A DNA stretch of 64,000 nt from Durusdinium trenchii. Its lineage: Eukaryota; Sar; Dinophyceae; Suessiales; Symbiodiniaceae. The notes under the pieces were generated by a model, which worked only from the letters and a program-made list of their open reading frames with translations, had not been told where the DNA came from and searched no databases. Each line of letters opens with the position of its first letter. Position 1 is the stretch's first letter. Made by a program: the position numbers and the translations under genes. This document shows positions 43,392 through 54,399 of this stretch, piece by piece. The stretch spans positions 1,188,793 through 1,252,792 of the forward strand of contig CAXAMN010006446.1 of the NCBI GenBank assembly GCA_963970005.1, given 5' to 3'.

Positions 43392-44361
43392 TTACTTCGA
43401 GGACGCCAGCTCCATCATGCAACGGGCCTGGACTGCTTTCAACGAGCCAAACCTGTGCAATCCCACAGATATCAAGAAGCGAGCTTTCTCAGCTTTGTCG
43501 ATCACAAGTGGCTCCCATTCGCATGCCATCAGCAACAAAGTTGCATTGACTACAGTTTTGTTCCCATAAAACTCGCCAACTTGTTGGCAGGCGAGACTCA
43601 ATCAAAAAGCAGTAGCGAGGATCTGCAAAACTGCACATGGATGAACATGGTTGTTCTTCAAAAATGCCAGCCACACAGTTGCAAAGTTGCAAGCGTGTCC
43701 ATTCGGAGGATTGATGCCCAAAAGCGGCTGATCAAGGCTCGCTCGCTCACACCTCTTCAGTTTGCCAAAAACAGAAATACCCTGAAAATCCAAATCACTG
43801 TCGCAAACCTCCTTCTCAACATCTGCTGGATCGGGCGGAGTGATTCCTGCATATTCCTGCTGGAGGCGGGGTCGGGGGGGGCGAGCCACTTGGCTGTGTC
43901 TTGCAAAGGCCACGTGGAAAACCATAAGCGTGCTTTGAGTAGATGGCATTTCAGGGAGTAACCCAAAAACTGCAGCTTGCAAAGGCGCAGGCTCGCCACC
44001 CCGAAACGATTTCAAGGCACTCTGAAAATTGGCAGAAGCATTTGCCAACGCGCTTTGATCACGTTTGCCAGTGTAAACAACTGCCCAGGCATCACCTAAA
44101 ATGACTTTCAAGCTTTCATTCACTTCGCCTTCGGCTGACTGCACCGATGCTTTGAAGGCGGTCTTGACATGTCATGAACATGCATCTTGTCGGCCAAGCA
44201 AGGTGTTGAAGATTCTTACCTCCAGACTCCAGCCTCTCCTTCAGCAGGGTCATGTGTGTTTCGTTGTTGGTGAAAGCAAAGTAAGGGATCTTGTCACTTC
44301 TCCATGAAGGAGTCGCCAAGACCGCATTGTCATTCTGCGCGGTCAAGTCCACAAAGCGCAT
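43392..44361 (-). CDS. Two-exon gene of unknown function with one in-frame TGA
   Basis: Exon A (44361 to 44220) reads AVLATPSWRSDKIPYFAF and NETHMTLLKERLESG and ends in phase 1 at donor GTAAGA. Exon B starts at 44149 after AAAG, which completes the split codon, and reads SAEGEVNESLKVILGDAWAV, SALANASANFQSALKSFRGG and a Pro-rich middle part. At 43602-43604 the frame meets TGA. It continues immediately in the same frame with normal protein composition (CQQVGEFYGNKTVVNATLL, EPLVIDKAEKARFLISVG) to TAA at 43392. The intron is 70 bases. I do not recognise the protein. The start ATG at 44361 is only the first available. The TGA may be a disabling mutation, a missed intron or, less likely, a selenocysteine codon. 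Confidence 0.5.
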
Positions 44362-44399
44362 TCACGGTAGGAGCTGCAAGAGTTGCCATGCCAGCTGAC

Positions 44400-45580
44400 T
44401 GGTTCTGGTTCTGTAAGCTTGCCGAGAGCTTCTCAAGGGCTATCAAAAAGCAAAAAAACAGAGTCGGTACTTGTAACCCCTGTCCAAAAGATAGCAGTTA
44501 CCAGAGCATATACAATCAATCCAAAGAGGTTGGAAATGGTCGACACAAACTGACAACACGGATGCAAGGTTCTATATGGTTAAACACCAGTTTCTAGTTC
44601 CAAAGGAGTGAATTGGCATCTCTGTCCTCCAATCACCACCCCAACATGGAACTCCAAATTGGACACTGACCTCCTTAGCTTGGAGAAAGGGCTTTGAGAT
44701 GGGTTTTAATAGTTATTCAATCGAATCACCACCTGTGTGTTCATCTGCCACTCATCCGACGTCCCGTGCTCCAGCTTCACCAGGAGCCCCCCTTCACCGG
44801 GTGCGGCCCTGAGTCACCGGACGGAAACCTCGAAGCCAACTGCTCCAGCAAACCTCGAAGCCAAACTGCCGCGGAATTCTGAAAGACCAACCCCCGCGGG
44901 TGGCCGAAGACCCGAATCCAACCGGAAGTCTTTTGGGTTGTGGGCGAGTCCCGGGTTTCTGTGCCACGTGGATTCTTGGCGTTGCTCCTCTTCCCGTTCT
45001 GGACGTTTTTCAACGTGCGTTGCTGAGCTCTCTGTCCCACCGAAGCGTTACAGGTGAGTAGGAGTTGGACTGTCCCATGTTTAAATAGAAACTGTCTGTG
45101 GGGGGTCAGTTTCTGTTTGGAAACTGCCGATACGTCCGTCCAAGAAACCTGGAGATATTCGATGTTTCAAGTAACACAGGAATAGCTTATAGACCAGTCT
45201 TGAGAAAATAGAAATCTTCACCTTCACTTCCTCAGCAAAAGTGCTATTTCTGCTTTCTGACATATTTCCTCAGCAAAATTCTCAGAAACCTTCACTTCTG
45301 AATATTCTTCACCTATTGCGCATTTCTGTGAGGCACTGAGGCACTACCCGGTCATGCCTTAAGTCTTCAGTCCTGGTGGCAAAACATCTAAGCATCCAAG
45401 AGAGGTTCAGTGACCTTTCAGCTAGCACCCTAGAGGGGTACCCATGGGATGTCGAACTATCCTTTCTTCAACAGAATAGAAGCGCCCAAAAGCAGTATAG
45501 AAGTGGCCCTCCTCTAAGAACCATGTTTTCCATGGATCTCTCTATGGCTGGCAACGTCTTTCTTCTACCAAAAATACACT
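44400..45580. other. Stretch without a supported gene
   Basis: No exon with motif or splice support is visible. The segment 44780-45050 is somewhat richer in G and C but carries no recognisable frame. Confidence 0.5.
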
Positions 45581-45685
45581 CTGACTCACTAACATGGAAG
45601 TGGAAAATGGATGAAAATGGTCCCTTGGAAGACGACTTTCCTTTATACACCGCGGACTTTTCCACTTCCATGTGATGTGAGTCAG
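45581..45685. mobile_element. Foldback element, CTAACATGG family (copy 2)
   Basis: Arms ACATGGAAGTGGAAAA (45592-45607) and TTTTCCACTTCCATGT (45658-45673) are perfectly complementary over 16 bases. Outer CTGACTCAC and GTGAGTCAG extend the palindrome after a short mismatch. It would fold into a long hairpin of about 100 bases. Confidence 0.65.
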
Positions 45686-45699
45686 TCGTGCTAGGCGTG

Positions 45700-47390
45700 C
45701 TCTAGGCGTTCTCCGAACTGGAAGACCGGACCACAGGTCTTCCGAACCAACCAAACACGGCTTCTTCCAACTCTCCGGTGGCCCATTCGCCGGACAGGCT
45801 GCCCGCGGGGCCAAGCCAATGCGCGTCACAGAGCCAAGGGTGCCTGAGGAGGACCCGACGATGACCCGACGGTTTTTGGGAACAGCATCTGACTGAGACG
45901 TGGAAGGAACAGGTCGTCTTAAGACGTTTGAAGTCACCATATCATGAGGCCTGGCTTTAAGTTCAAACATGTTCAAACCAAACTAATTCATCATAATAAG
46001 ATAACTTTGACTGTTCTTGGATTCAATCGTGATGTTAACAATGTCAACGCGTGCATCCCAAAACATAGGACCTGCAAGAGACTGTTGCCGGTTCTGCTTC
46101 GAAAGAGACTGTAGCCATCCCGCGCTCATTTGCTCATTTCAAAACCCGAGTCAACAAGAACAGGGCCGGTTGAAAGAAGACGTCATTGTTCTTCCTGACG
46201 CTGTAGGTGGGCTACTTCGCCCAAACCTGTGACAAAACTCTTTGTGACATCCATTATTTGTTTTGGACCAACAGTACTAATTGAAAATAAGTGAAATCAT
46301 GTTCCAGAAGCATCCTGAATGACAGGTGACTGCTGCACTCCTTCTGCATCGCCAGATCATGATCAAATGGGATCTTGTGCCACAATGACATAGACTAAAC
46401 TCATCGGTCAACAGGAAGCCTCCCTCAATTTTGGAGACTATCAAAAGTAAGGCTGCATGCAGTATCAGTGATTCACCCACGTGCCACTCCGTACCGCCCA
46501 AATCGCCCTCCGAACCGCTGAATGCGGAGCAGCGGCTCCGCGAGAAAGTGCGCGAGAAGAGAGGCGGGATCCGGCGCACAATCCTGAGAGTTCGGTTCAA
46601 ACGCGGCAAGTCGGCCAACGTCTTGCGATGCAAAGCAGTTTCCAGAACGATGCAAGGCAGTCTTGCGATGCAAGAACCGCACAATCCTGAAAGTCCTGCA
46701 CCTTTTTGGCACGCCTCTCCCATTCCCAGCCAGTCTCCAGGTGGAGCAGACCTCCAGCCTCAGGTGAACCCCCACGGAGATCTCCCCAACTGTTCCCTAC
46801 CACTGGCCAACAACCCCATGGGGATGGACCGACCCTCTGCTCCATACTCTGCTCCTCTATAGTCGACGCATGCGCCATCCGTCCAACGCCAGCTTCGTCA
46901 ACACGTCCGCTCCGGGTCTCCGAGCATCGATCAAACACCGGTGGCGCACGCTCCACAACGTAATATCCAGCGCCTCCTGCGCCGGAACAGGGAGGCGCCG
47001 GCGGCGAACGGAACTGGTATATAGACCCGAGAAATGGAGTGACAACACACCTATGTGTTGATGACAAACCCATCAAACCCCCTTCAAACACTCAAACAAT
47101 TTGTAGAGGATGCCATAGGATGCTTTCTACCTCTCTCTCTATACTTGAGAGAGGAGGGGGTGAACGAAAGGTAGCAGGCAATCACAAGTAACCCTGGTAG
47201 AAGTCCACGACGGCGTGAACAGAATCAACTCTTACAGGACCAAATTCAATGCACAATCCCAACTCCTGATTGTAATACATTTTTGCTAAAGCAAGGAGAA
47301 CTCAGGTAGCTCAAGCTACCTTTCGTGATTACACATATATATATACTAGGTGTCCCAAAGAAATGCCTATTGAAGGGCAAACAAACAGTG
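45700..47390. other. Stretch without a supported gene
   Basis: Open frames around 46430-46960 overlap on both strands in sequence with simple repeated TCTTGCGATGCAA segments (46620-46675), so none is preferred. No motif is recognised. Confidence 0.5.
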
Positions 47391-47515
47391 GTGACTGACT
47401 GACTGACTGACTGACTGACCGACCGACGGACTGACTGACTGACTGACTGACTGAGCGACTGAGTGACTGACTGACTGACTGGCTGACTACTGACTGACTG
47501 ACTGACTGACTGGAG
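47391..47515. repeat. ACTG tetranucleotide microsatellite
   Basis: About 28 ACTG units with a few GACC, GACG and GAGC variants. The minus-strand open frame here (Ser-Val-Gln repeats) is an artefact. Confidence 0.95.
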
Positions 47516-47644
47516 GAAGTCGGGGTGCCCCTGTCACATCCACGGCCCCTGGATGGGACTACAAACCCACCCAACTCCATGTGACTCCTGGTATATTGGG
47601 AGACGTCCATGTCCCCGCCGCTCAAACACTGCATCACACCAAAT

Positions 47645-48090
47645 GGCTATGCGTATGACCCTTAAAATAAAACAATACATAAAAAATGTAGATGAGAGGA
47701 TTCTTCCTTAATATGAGGGTTATGAATTGAACGATAATAAATACTAATAAACATGAAATCATAAAAAAGGAAAAGGCATGATAAAATAAAATTGAATAAC
47801 ATAGAAATTCCCATGGGTAACAATCCCTTATAAATATATAATAGAGAATAAAATGGCAAATCTCCATAGAATAAAGCATGACTAAAGAAAATAGAATAAG
47901 TGGTGTTGCAGGTGATTGTCAGATTAATATCTTTATAATGGATTAATGGTTGTCTCTTAATGTGATGTCGTCTCCTAAATTAATGGTTAATAAATGAAAA
48001 GTCAACATTAATATGAATGATTGATCCTTTATAATGTGAATGCTTATGAGATTGCATCCTTGATCATGAAAGATAGGAAATATCAATAAT
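47645..48090. other. AT-rich island
   Basis: About 450 bases are made mostly of A and T with many ATAA, AATA and TTAAT words, in sharp contrast to the mixed composition on both sides. The only frame (minus, 47634-47879) is a Phe/Ile/Leu/Tyr-rich hydrophobic string expected by chance from such composition. No organelle gene is recognised. Confidence 0.7.
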
Positions 48091-48460
48091 GAATGACTAG
48101 ACACTGGCCATTCCCAACGATCCCCAACGATCTCCGTCGACCGTTACGCGGCATCGACGGGCACGTGACGACCGTCGTCGTCGCCGCGCCCGTTGTCCGC
48201 GCGCTCCGTGAGGGGCTTCGAGTGGGGCCCCTTGGGCACCGGCAAGCGGTGAGCCACGAAGCCCGAACAGTCCTCCGGCGTTCCGTGAAGGGGGAAGCAA
48301 AAATGAACATGACCCTAAGCCCTATATATAGCTGGTGAGTGAAGAAAAACCATGGGTCCCCTGATATTGCCCTATTATATCCGCCGACCCCGGCCTAGCC
48401 GATGCCTAGGCGGGGCGGCGCCTGGGACACTGCAGGTGAAACAGCTGCCCAGGCCAAGCA

Positions 48461-48715
48461 GATCCAGGGTGCTTCGCCGTGGCGAAGCTGCCGTTTGTTG
48501 GTGTGGCCGTCGGTTTTTTTTGGCTCTAGGCACACCTCAGCTTTTATGGGCTTCCGAAGGCAACGTGCCAGGCAACGTAAGGTTTCATTTTGGCTGGCTG
48601 CGGCTCGCCCCGTTGAAACCTTCAGGGCCAGGGTGTTTCGCCGTGGCGAAGGTGCCGTTTCTTGGTGTGGCCGTCGGCTGTTTTCTGCCTTAGGCACACC
48701 TCAGCTGCCAGGCAA
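48461..48715. repeat. Direct repeat with TTCGCCGTGGCGAA hairpin, two copies
   Basis: CAGGGTGnTTCGCCGTGGCG AAGnTGCCGTTT, TGGTGTGGCCGTCGG and TAGGCACACCTCAGCT occur in the same order at about 48466-48542 and 48631-48708. Each copy contains the palindrome TTCGCCgtGGCGAA. Confidence 0.75.
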
Positions 48716-49030
48716 CTGTTTTATGGGCTAATAAACAAACGCAAAGTAGCCTTTCACCCCAAGGCTTGAGCAGTCCGACCAGACATGTCAATCATGCCCA
48801 ATGGACTAATCCTAAACAAAGTGCATTTCAGAAACAAAGGGCGCTGTATTTGAGAACCCGGCGCTAGAAGTCAATTGGCTTAGCAAGGAGAGATGAAAGC
48901 GACTAAAGGCGCAAGGAGTACTCCTAGACATTCTCTGCATCGTCGCTGGACACTATTTGCGGCCAAATCCTCACGCAAGCAATGCGTGTTCACTCTTGCT
49001 TGTGAACAGCCAAATGGATCCACGGAGGGA

Positions 49031-49818
49031 TCACATGCTAAACTTCTTCAAAAGGTCGGTCACGCTCTCCACCGGGACTCCGTCCCCACCTTTCGCTGAG
49101 GCTGCAGGTTCAGCTTTCCCCTCGGCCTTGGTGGCTTTCACTTCCGTCTTTGGCTCCGTCTTCTTCTCTTCGACGCGGGCCTTCTTGTTGACTGGAATCT
49201 CTTTCCCTGCCTCCAACGCGTCCAAGACTCCATCGAGGTTCGACTGAAACGCAACTCCGCCAGCCTGGAGGAGAGGAGCTTCCGCATCTCGCTTGGTCCC
49301 CTTTTCAGACTCAAACAGCTTGAGCCGGTTTGGCTTTGTTTCTGCCAACCGGTCTGCCTTGTTAGCAGTGCAAGATGCAAGGTTATTCCCTTCCACAGTT
49401 CAAGCCAATCGCTACCAGCTTGACTCTCATGGACAAAGCGGTTCTTGCCAGCATGCCCCCTCCAGGCTGAAATCAATCGCAACCCTGGTCGAGTTTTCCC
49501 AGAGGAGCTGGGCAAGAACCTGAGACGGAGAACGATCACAAAGCCATTTTCTAGAAGCTTTTGGAAAGAAGCGGATGATGTTCAACCAGCTAAAGACGGT
49601 GGGTTGTTTCTTAATATCGTGAATCGTTGCCTAAATTCTTGAAACTCATTCCGTTGATGCGGGGTCTTCGGGTGTTGCTCCATGTGGAAAAGGACAACAG
49701 TCTCGGCGGCACCCTTGTCAGACACCTCCTCTTGCAGGGGCTGCTCATCCTCAAGTTCTTCCTCGTCTTCCTCTGCTTCCTTCTTCTTGCCTGGAGTCCA
49801 TTTGTCTGACCCAACCAC
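49031..49818 (-). CDS. Possible acidic/basic low-complexity coding segments of unknown function
   Basis: One minus-strand frame (49582-49818) reads SDKWTPGKKKEAEEDEEEL, then VVLFHMEQHPKTPHQRNEF. A second frame (49031-49396) reads LQAGGVAFQSNLDGVLDALE, then a Lys/Glu/Ala-rich part and VESVTDLLKKFSM before a stop. Their composition is protein-like, and they lie directly downstream of the transposase-like region. They may be its last exons or a separate small gene. No family was recognised. Confidence 0.3.
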
Positions 49819-49847
49819 ACCTCGAAAGATGGCCTCTCGCTCCTTAG

Positions 49848-51070
49848 CTACTTTGGCCGTGGGTCTGATCCTCCATGATAGAGTAGATGAGGGGTTGGCT
49901 CAACAATCCTGGCGTAATCAGCGATACAACCAGGCGGGATCCACCCTTCATGAACTGAGTGTTGCTCAGCTGCGTGATCCGTGGCAAGAAGTTCGTCTGG
50001 ATCAGCTTCACTCCGACGGAAGATGTTGCTCACTGCCACCCGCTGCGCGGCTTGAAATTGAAAGTGCCGACCTAGGCAGCCTAGGCACAAGTTCAAATCA
50101 TTCCGCCGACTCTTGTCTGACGCAGAGGTTATCAGCCACTTGAGGTAGTCACACAGCCCGCAGTGCGTGAAGGGTCCATTGGCAGTCCGTATCTTTATCC
50201 AAGGCAGCTCTGTCCTCCACATCTTTAAAAAATAGGTTTGCTCAGCGATCTCATTGTTGGGCTTGCCCTGAGACAATCGGTCTTGCTTGTATGCGCACCA
50301 ATAGAAGAACTTCCTTGCGTTGGGCAACCACAGTGAATCATTTAGTGGACTCGAGTCAGCGTGCGACTGCGCGTAGTCCAGCAACCAAGCCCTGCAATCA
50401 AGGTAAGCAACTGACCGCCTCGCGCGCCAAGCCCCTGACCCCTGTGTAAATGCAGAGGCGCTTGCTTGCCTGGCGCGCTGCAGGGTGTCTGCATGCACAC
50501 CAGTGATTTGGATGAACGCTGCTGCAGACGTCCTGGCCCAAAACTTGAAATTGCATTCTCGAATCCTCCTCATGACAATTGGCATCTCTAAACATCTGCG
50601 ACAATCGGGCGCCTCGGTCTTCCTTCGGAAGAGCGTACCAAAGCTTTCGCCACCGGAGCACTGCTTCAGGCTGTTTCCTGAAAGCATCCAAACACTTGTG
50701 AACCTTGCCATGTCTGTGGCAAGGGGAAGCCAATGCTTTTCGAATGACAGCCAAAGACAGCTTGGCGCACAGGCGTCGCGAATGGAAATACAAGTTCAAC
50801 CTACAAGGGCGAAGAGACCGTTTCTGCAGGTACTTCTTCCCAATTTGTAGTTCCACAGACCTATCAATGCCTGCTGAACACTGCTTCTGAGTTTGACGGC
50901 GGCCCTCCATTGTAGGGCCGGAAATGTCTGCTGCACAGCGTCATCTTTGGCCCCACAGTTGACTTGCATGAGGAGGGCTGTCAAGTCGTTGCTGCACTGC
51001 TTGTTTTGAAAAGGGTCACACAGCATGAGGGCAGTGCACATTTGAAGCAGTGCAGTGGAAGCGGAAGCAG
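49848..51070 (-). pseudogene. Transposase-like region of a second dinoflagellate multicopy family, frameshifted
   Basis: In order on the minus strand: CSNDLTALLMQVNCGAKDD and LQWRAAVKLRSSVQQALIG (51000-50830); RLNLYFHSRRLCAKLSLAVI and CLDAFRKQPEAVLRWRKLW in another frame (50790-50640); FKFWARTSAAAFIQITGVHA, YLDCRAWLLDYAQSHADSSP, FTHCGLCDYLKWLI and FQFQAAQRVAVSNIF in a third (50580-50020). A last frame near 49870-49960 has SRLVVSLITPG and YSIMEDQTHG. The block order matches a family that I recall with a downstream ADNT...GHTHNK segment, perhaps DUF7869-like and DDE-type. That downstream segment and the usual DKMDQ motif are absent here. At least three frame changes make it a probable pseudogene unless introns explain them. 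Confidence 0.5.
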
Positions 51071-51916
51071 AGGCTGGCTCTTGCAATCACCCTCCTCTGA
51101 GCCACACAAGCTGGCACCATCAGAGTCTTCCCCAATGTGTTGTTTCTGACAGGCTGCCAGAAGAGCGTCCTCGTTGCCTTGTCCAGCTGCCGGTTCCAAA
51201 CAATATGGTGAAACGCCCAGGAAAACATGTCTGGCCTTTGCCAATAGGCCCACTGCCGCCCTTCCCTTCTCCTGCACAAGTTGCGCTGCCAACATTTGAA
51301 GGCGCGAGGCTGGAAGGAAAATCATCCACTGGATGCCAAGCAAGGCACTGGCAGCATACAGCATCGCGATATCTATCCAGGCGCCAGCTTCCCGCATGTG
51401 ACTGATATAATAAGCTTCCAGAGTGTGGTGGCTCATGCGTATCCAGTCCCCGAGTGTAACATCATCACAAAGGACAGCTGTCTCAGCATTGCGCTGCAGC
51501 CACACAAGGAGCTTCAGACGTAAGAATTTGGAAGCTTGTTCTAGGCCCTTCTCATCAGCAAAGGAAACCAGTTGGCGTGCAATCTCTGAATTCAGTTTCA
51601 ACCTCTGCACGTTCTGTATAATTCCGTGCAGGCCGCAATCCCTGGTTCTAACAGTATCATTGCTCAGCTCGCATTGATAGGCACTAATAGCCCGAGACAG
51701 TCTGCCCCAATCCACAGCATCCAAGTCCAAAACCTTGTTAGTTTGCCTCGCTTCGTTCTCTTGGTGCGCAAGGGCAAAACCAGCTAGATCGCTGAGAAGT
51801 GCAACAGGCTTTCCATTGCGCCAAGACATGCGCCACGGATATGTATGTGGACCATCGGCCTCGCCGACGTCATCACGTTTCCTGTGAATAGGACTTGTGA
51901 CTGCTTCAGAGAACAT
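50981..51916 (-). CDS. OTU-like peptidase domain segment
   Basis: A 311-codon open frame contains RTRDCGLHGIIQNVQRL (about 51610-51660), then ARQLVSFADEKG, FLRLKLLVWLQRNAETAVL, DDVTLGDWIRMSHHTLEAYY and REAGAWIDIAMLYAASALLG. The layout of a Cys-containing loop at the helix start, a segment of the type L..L..WL..N, D..TL..W, and G.W.D...L.A.S.L, parallels OTU-fold cysteine peptidases (DGNCLF ... GxWGD). The Cys at DCGLH would be catalytic; the usual DGN before it is not conserved and the partner His is not identified. It precedes the transposase-like region on the same strand, and I recall this combination in the family. The assignment is tentative. Confidence 0.4.
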   Translation of the reverse strand: MFSEAVTSPIHRKRDDVGEADGPHTYPWRMSWRNGKPVALLSDLAGFALAHQENEARQTNKVLDLDAVDWGRLSRAISAYQCELSNDTVRTRDCGLHGIIQNVQRLKLNSEIARQLVSFADEKGLEQASKFLRLKLLVWLQRNAETAVLCDDVTLGDWIRMSHHTLEAYYISHMREAGAWIDIAMLYAASALLGIQWMIFLPASRLQMLAAQLVQEKGRAAVGLLAKARHVFLGVSPYCLEPAAGQGNEDALLAACQKQHIGEDSDGASLCGSEEGDCKSQPLLPLPLHCFKCALPSCCVTLFKTSSAATT

Positions 51917-52100
51917 GTGCTACGGATGTGTGTGTGTGCGAGTTGAGTAGACCATCGGCCTCGCCGATGTTGCAAAGCTTTTGTGAAGAACACCTGCAAG
52001 CTTCTTGGGAGGAATTGCGCTACGGATATGTGAGCACCATCGGCCTCGCCGATGTCGCAAGCTATCGCGTAAAGGACATTTGCAGCTGCTTCAGAGAATT
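51831..52100. repeat. Three tandem copies of a hairpin-bearing unit (85-100 bases)
   Basis: Each copy has GCnACGGATATGT-like sequence, then CCATCGGCctcGCCGAyG, then a less conserved part ending CTGCTTCAGAGAA. The hairpins lie at 51853-51868, 51953-51969 and 52038-52054. A related CATCGGCaaGCCGATG lies at 53223-53238. Confidence 0.75.
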
Positions 52101-52154
52101 TGCATGAGATTGGAGATTGGATGTTTTGCCAGTTGCCTGACATGATTCCTTTTC

Positions 52155-53740
52155 AGAAGCTTCGAGTAGCTGTGACGCAATCAGTCGTTGGCCCACGGCT
52201 GATATCGCGCCGTGTGGTTTCGGTTGGTATATTCACCCCACCCCCTTGTGTTTCTTTTAGTTGAGCGCATGTGAGCTCCACTTCTAGTGTTTCACACCGA
52301 CTTGCCGCTATGGCTCCAGGAAAACAATCCACTTGCGTGAGCCGTGACTGCACTTCGTGCCATTCGCTTTCGCATCGTTTGACTTTGACCTCTTTCGGGA
52401 CCGTGTTACTTTCCGTGGGAACACTGCGCACTAGTATCCGTGTCATGGCGGGCGGGGTGGGGTGGGTGGGGCGATCTGTTCTCGATCCGCGTCGTTTTTG
52501 CCTCAGAGCTGAATTGGTAAGGAGTCTTAAGAGTTTAGGGCAAATGAGATATGAATTTTACTGGACCAGTTCCAAACTGCTGGCAGGTATGACGCCATGT
52601 CTTAAGTCACAGGTATCATAGTCCAGGTGTTTATCTTCCACTGGCTCTGTATGAAACACGCACTTCAAGGGAAACATGATGTTTTGGCAATTACCTTGGC
52701 GTTCAGATGTGGAACCTGCTGGCCAGGCCACTGCGTTTCATGTCAGGAGAAGTTGTATTGAACACCCGGAAACTACTTTCATCCAGCATTCAAGACATCT
52801 CTTTCTGCTACCATCATCTAGCATGCACTTCCCGAAGAACCTGAGGACCGTCTGGTTCATGTTATCTGCACTAAGAGATGTTGAGAACATGTGCATTGCA
52901 TTGCCATGTCCATGTCGACTGCACATTTCAGTGACGTGACAAAGTAATTTCGGCCCAGAAAGTTTGGACAAGCAAGAATATTCATGGAATCAGTAGGTCA
53001 TGAAGCATTCTTTTCCGTTGCGCTCTTGGAGGTGCAATGCCTGAGAGGTGCCATCGTCTTGTTTTGGAGTCGTGTTGGGTCCTGAGACCCAAGTCAGCGC
53101 ATTGGTGCAACGTAGTCAGTACACACTGCAAAAACTCTAGCACCTGTCTTTGGGCACCCACCCGCAAGATGCCAAGTCTTGTGATTGAGCAGCCTGCCGC
53201 AAACCGGTGTGGCTAATCAAATCATCGGCAAGCCGATGAAAACTAAATATACTGGCCAAAATATTCTTGGAACATAATCACCGTGTAAAACATGTTACAC
53301 AATCCTACCATTGCGAAATGCCTCTGAGTCTTGGAGTCTGTTTTGGTTTCGGAGTCTGATTCCAAGAATTTTGATATCATGCAATTGATTGCAGAAGTTC
53401 TTGATAGAAGAGCGAGAAGGAGTAAGTCTCGCTACTAAGTACCCAGCAAGTAGAGTCTTTTGAGCCAAGTCTTGGAAACGGTCTCTTCGAAAGTAAGCGT
53501 AGTTCATTTTTCCAATGAACATGTATGACAATGTGTCTTGTGTTCCAAGCACCTAGCAGCTCTAGAACGTAGTAGACTTGTTTCAAACATCCTCTCCACT
53601 TTCCGGTGGCAAAAAATACCGTTTCATGGACCCACCCAGTGCGTACCCACCGCTTCACCACCCCAGTGCTTCGGGTCCAGCGCTTCGAAGAAGTCCTCCG
53701 TGGCCTACGCGTTGTCCAGTCAGCCAGTCACGCTTATCAC
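52155..53740. other. Stretch without a supported gene
   Basis: Apart from the single hairpin at 53223-53238, no repeat, motif or credible exon is seen. Confidence 0.5.
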
Positions 53741-53749
53741 CCAGCAACC

Positions 53750-54150
53750 GGGCGCCACTCATAGAACCACGAGGTCGCGCAACAGGGGCACCCAAGCGCG
53801 AGAGAGTCACCCCAAAGAAAAGAGGGCGACCCAAGCAAAGGGCGGGCAAATGATACAAAAATCACCAAATTCATGATCACCCAAGGCCAGGGCAACCCAA
53901 GTTTTAGGTATAGCAAATTCAAAGTGAAAGCATTCGTTTTAGGCAATCAATAACACCCAGGCATCAGAACAACCAAAGGACAAGCAAACACAACCAAGAG
54001 GCGGCCACCGACAATCAAGCGCTTACAACCCAAGGGCAACCCAACCAAAGTGCAACCATAGGGCAACCATAGGCCCTTGCGGCAACCTGATTGAAGGCGG
54101 CAACCAAAGGGTAACTGAAGGCAAACTATGGGCAACCCACATGGCAACCA
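53750..54150. repeat. Imperfect tandem repeat, GGCAACCCAAnG-type
   Basis: Many short units resembling GGCAACCCAAAG or GGCAACCATAGG are spaced 11-25 bases apart. The array is heavily diverged. Confidence 0.6.
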
Positions 54151-54399
54151 AAGCTGGTCAACCTTAGCTCAAACGGACTGCTTTGCTGCAAGCAGCAATG
54201 CAGTGCAGCAAAATGATATATCCTGGATCGCCATCTTCGCCATGATTGGTCACCATACCCTGCAAAATTATCATTTTTTTGGAAGAGCCTGCTGTTGGCG
54301 AAACCACCTGACGCATCCTGACACAACGAACATCCACTTGCAGTATTCACAGTGGCGGTGCAAGAATTCTTTCATTAACCACCATGGAGCTCCAAACCT

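Noticed and set aside
43455-43961. Plus-strand frame of 168 codons
   Set aside because: It lies opposite the minus-strand unknown gene, which has better composition, splice sites and continuity.
47634-47879. Minus-strand frame rich in hydrophobic residues, possibly a membrane protein
   Set aside because: AT-rich sequence yields Phe, Ile, Leu and Tyr codons by default; no start context or motif supports a gene.
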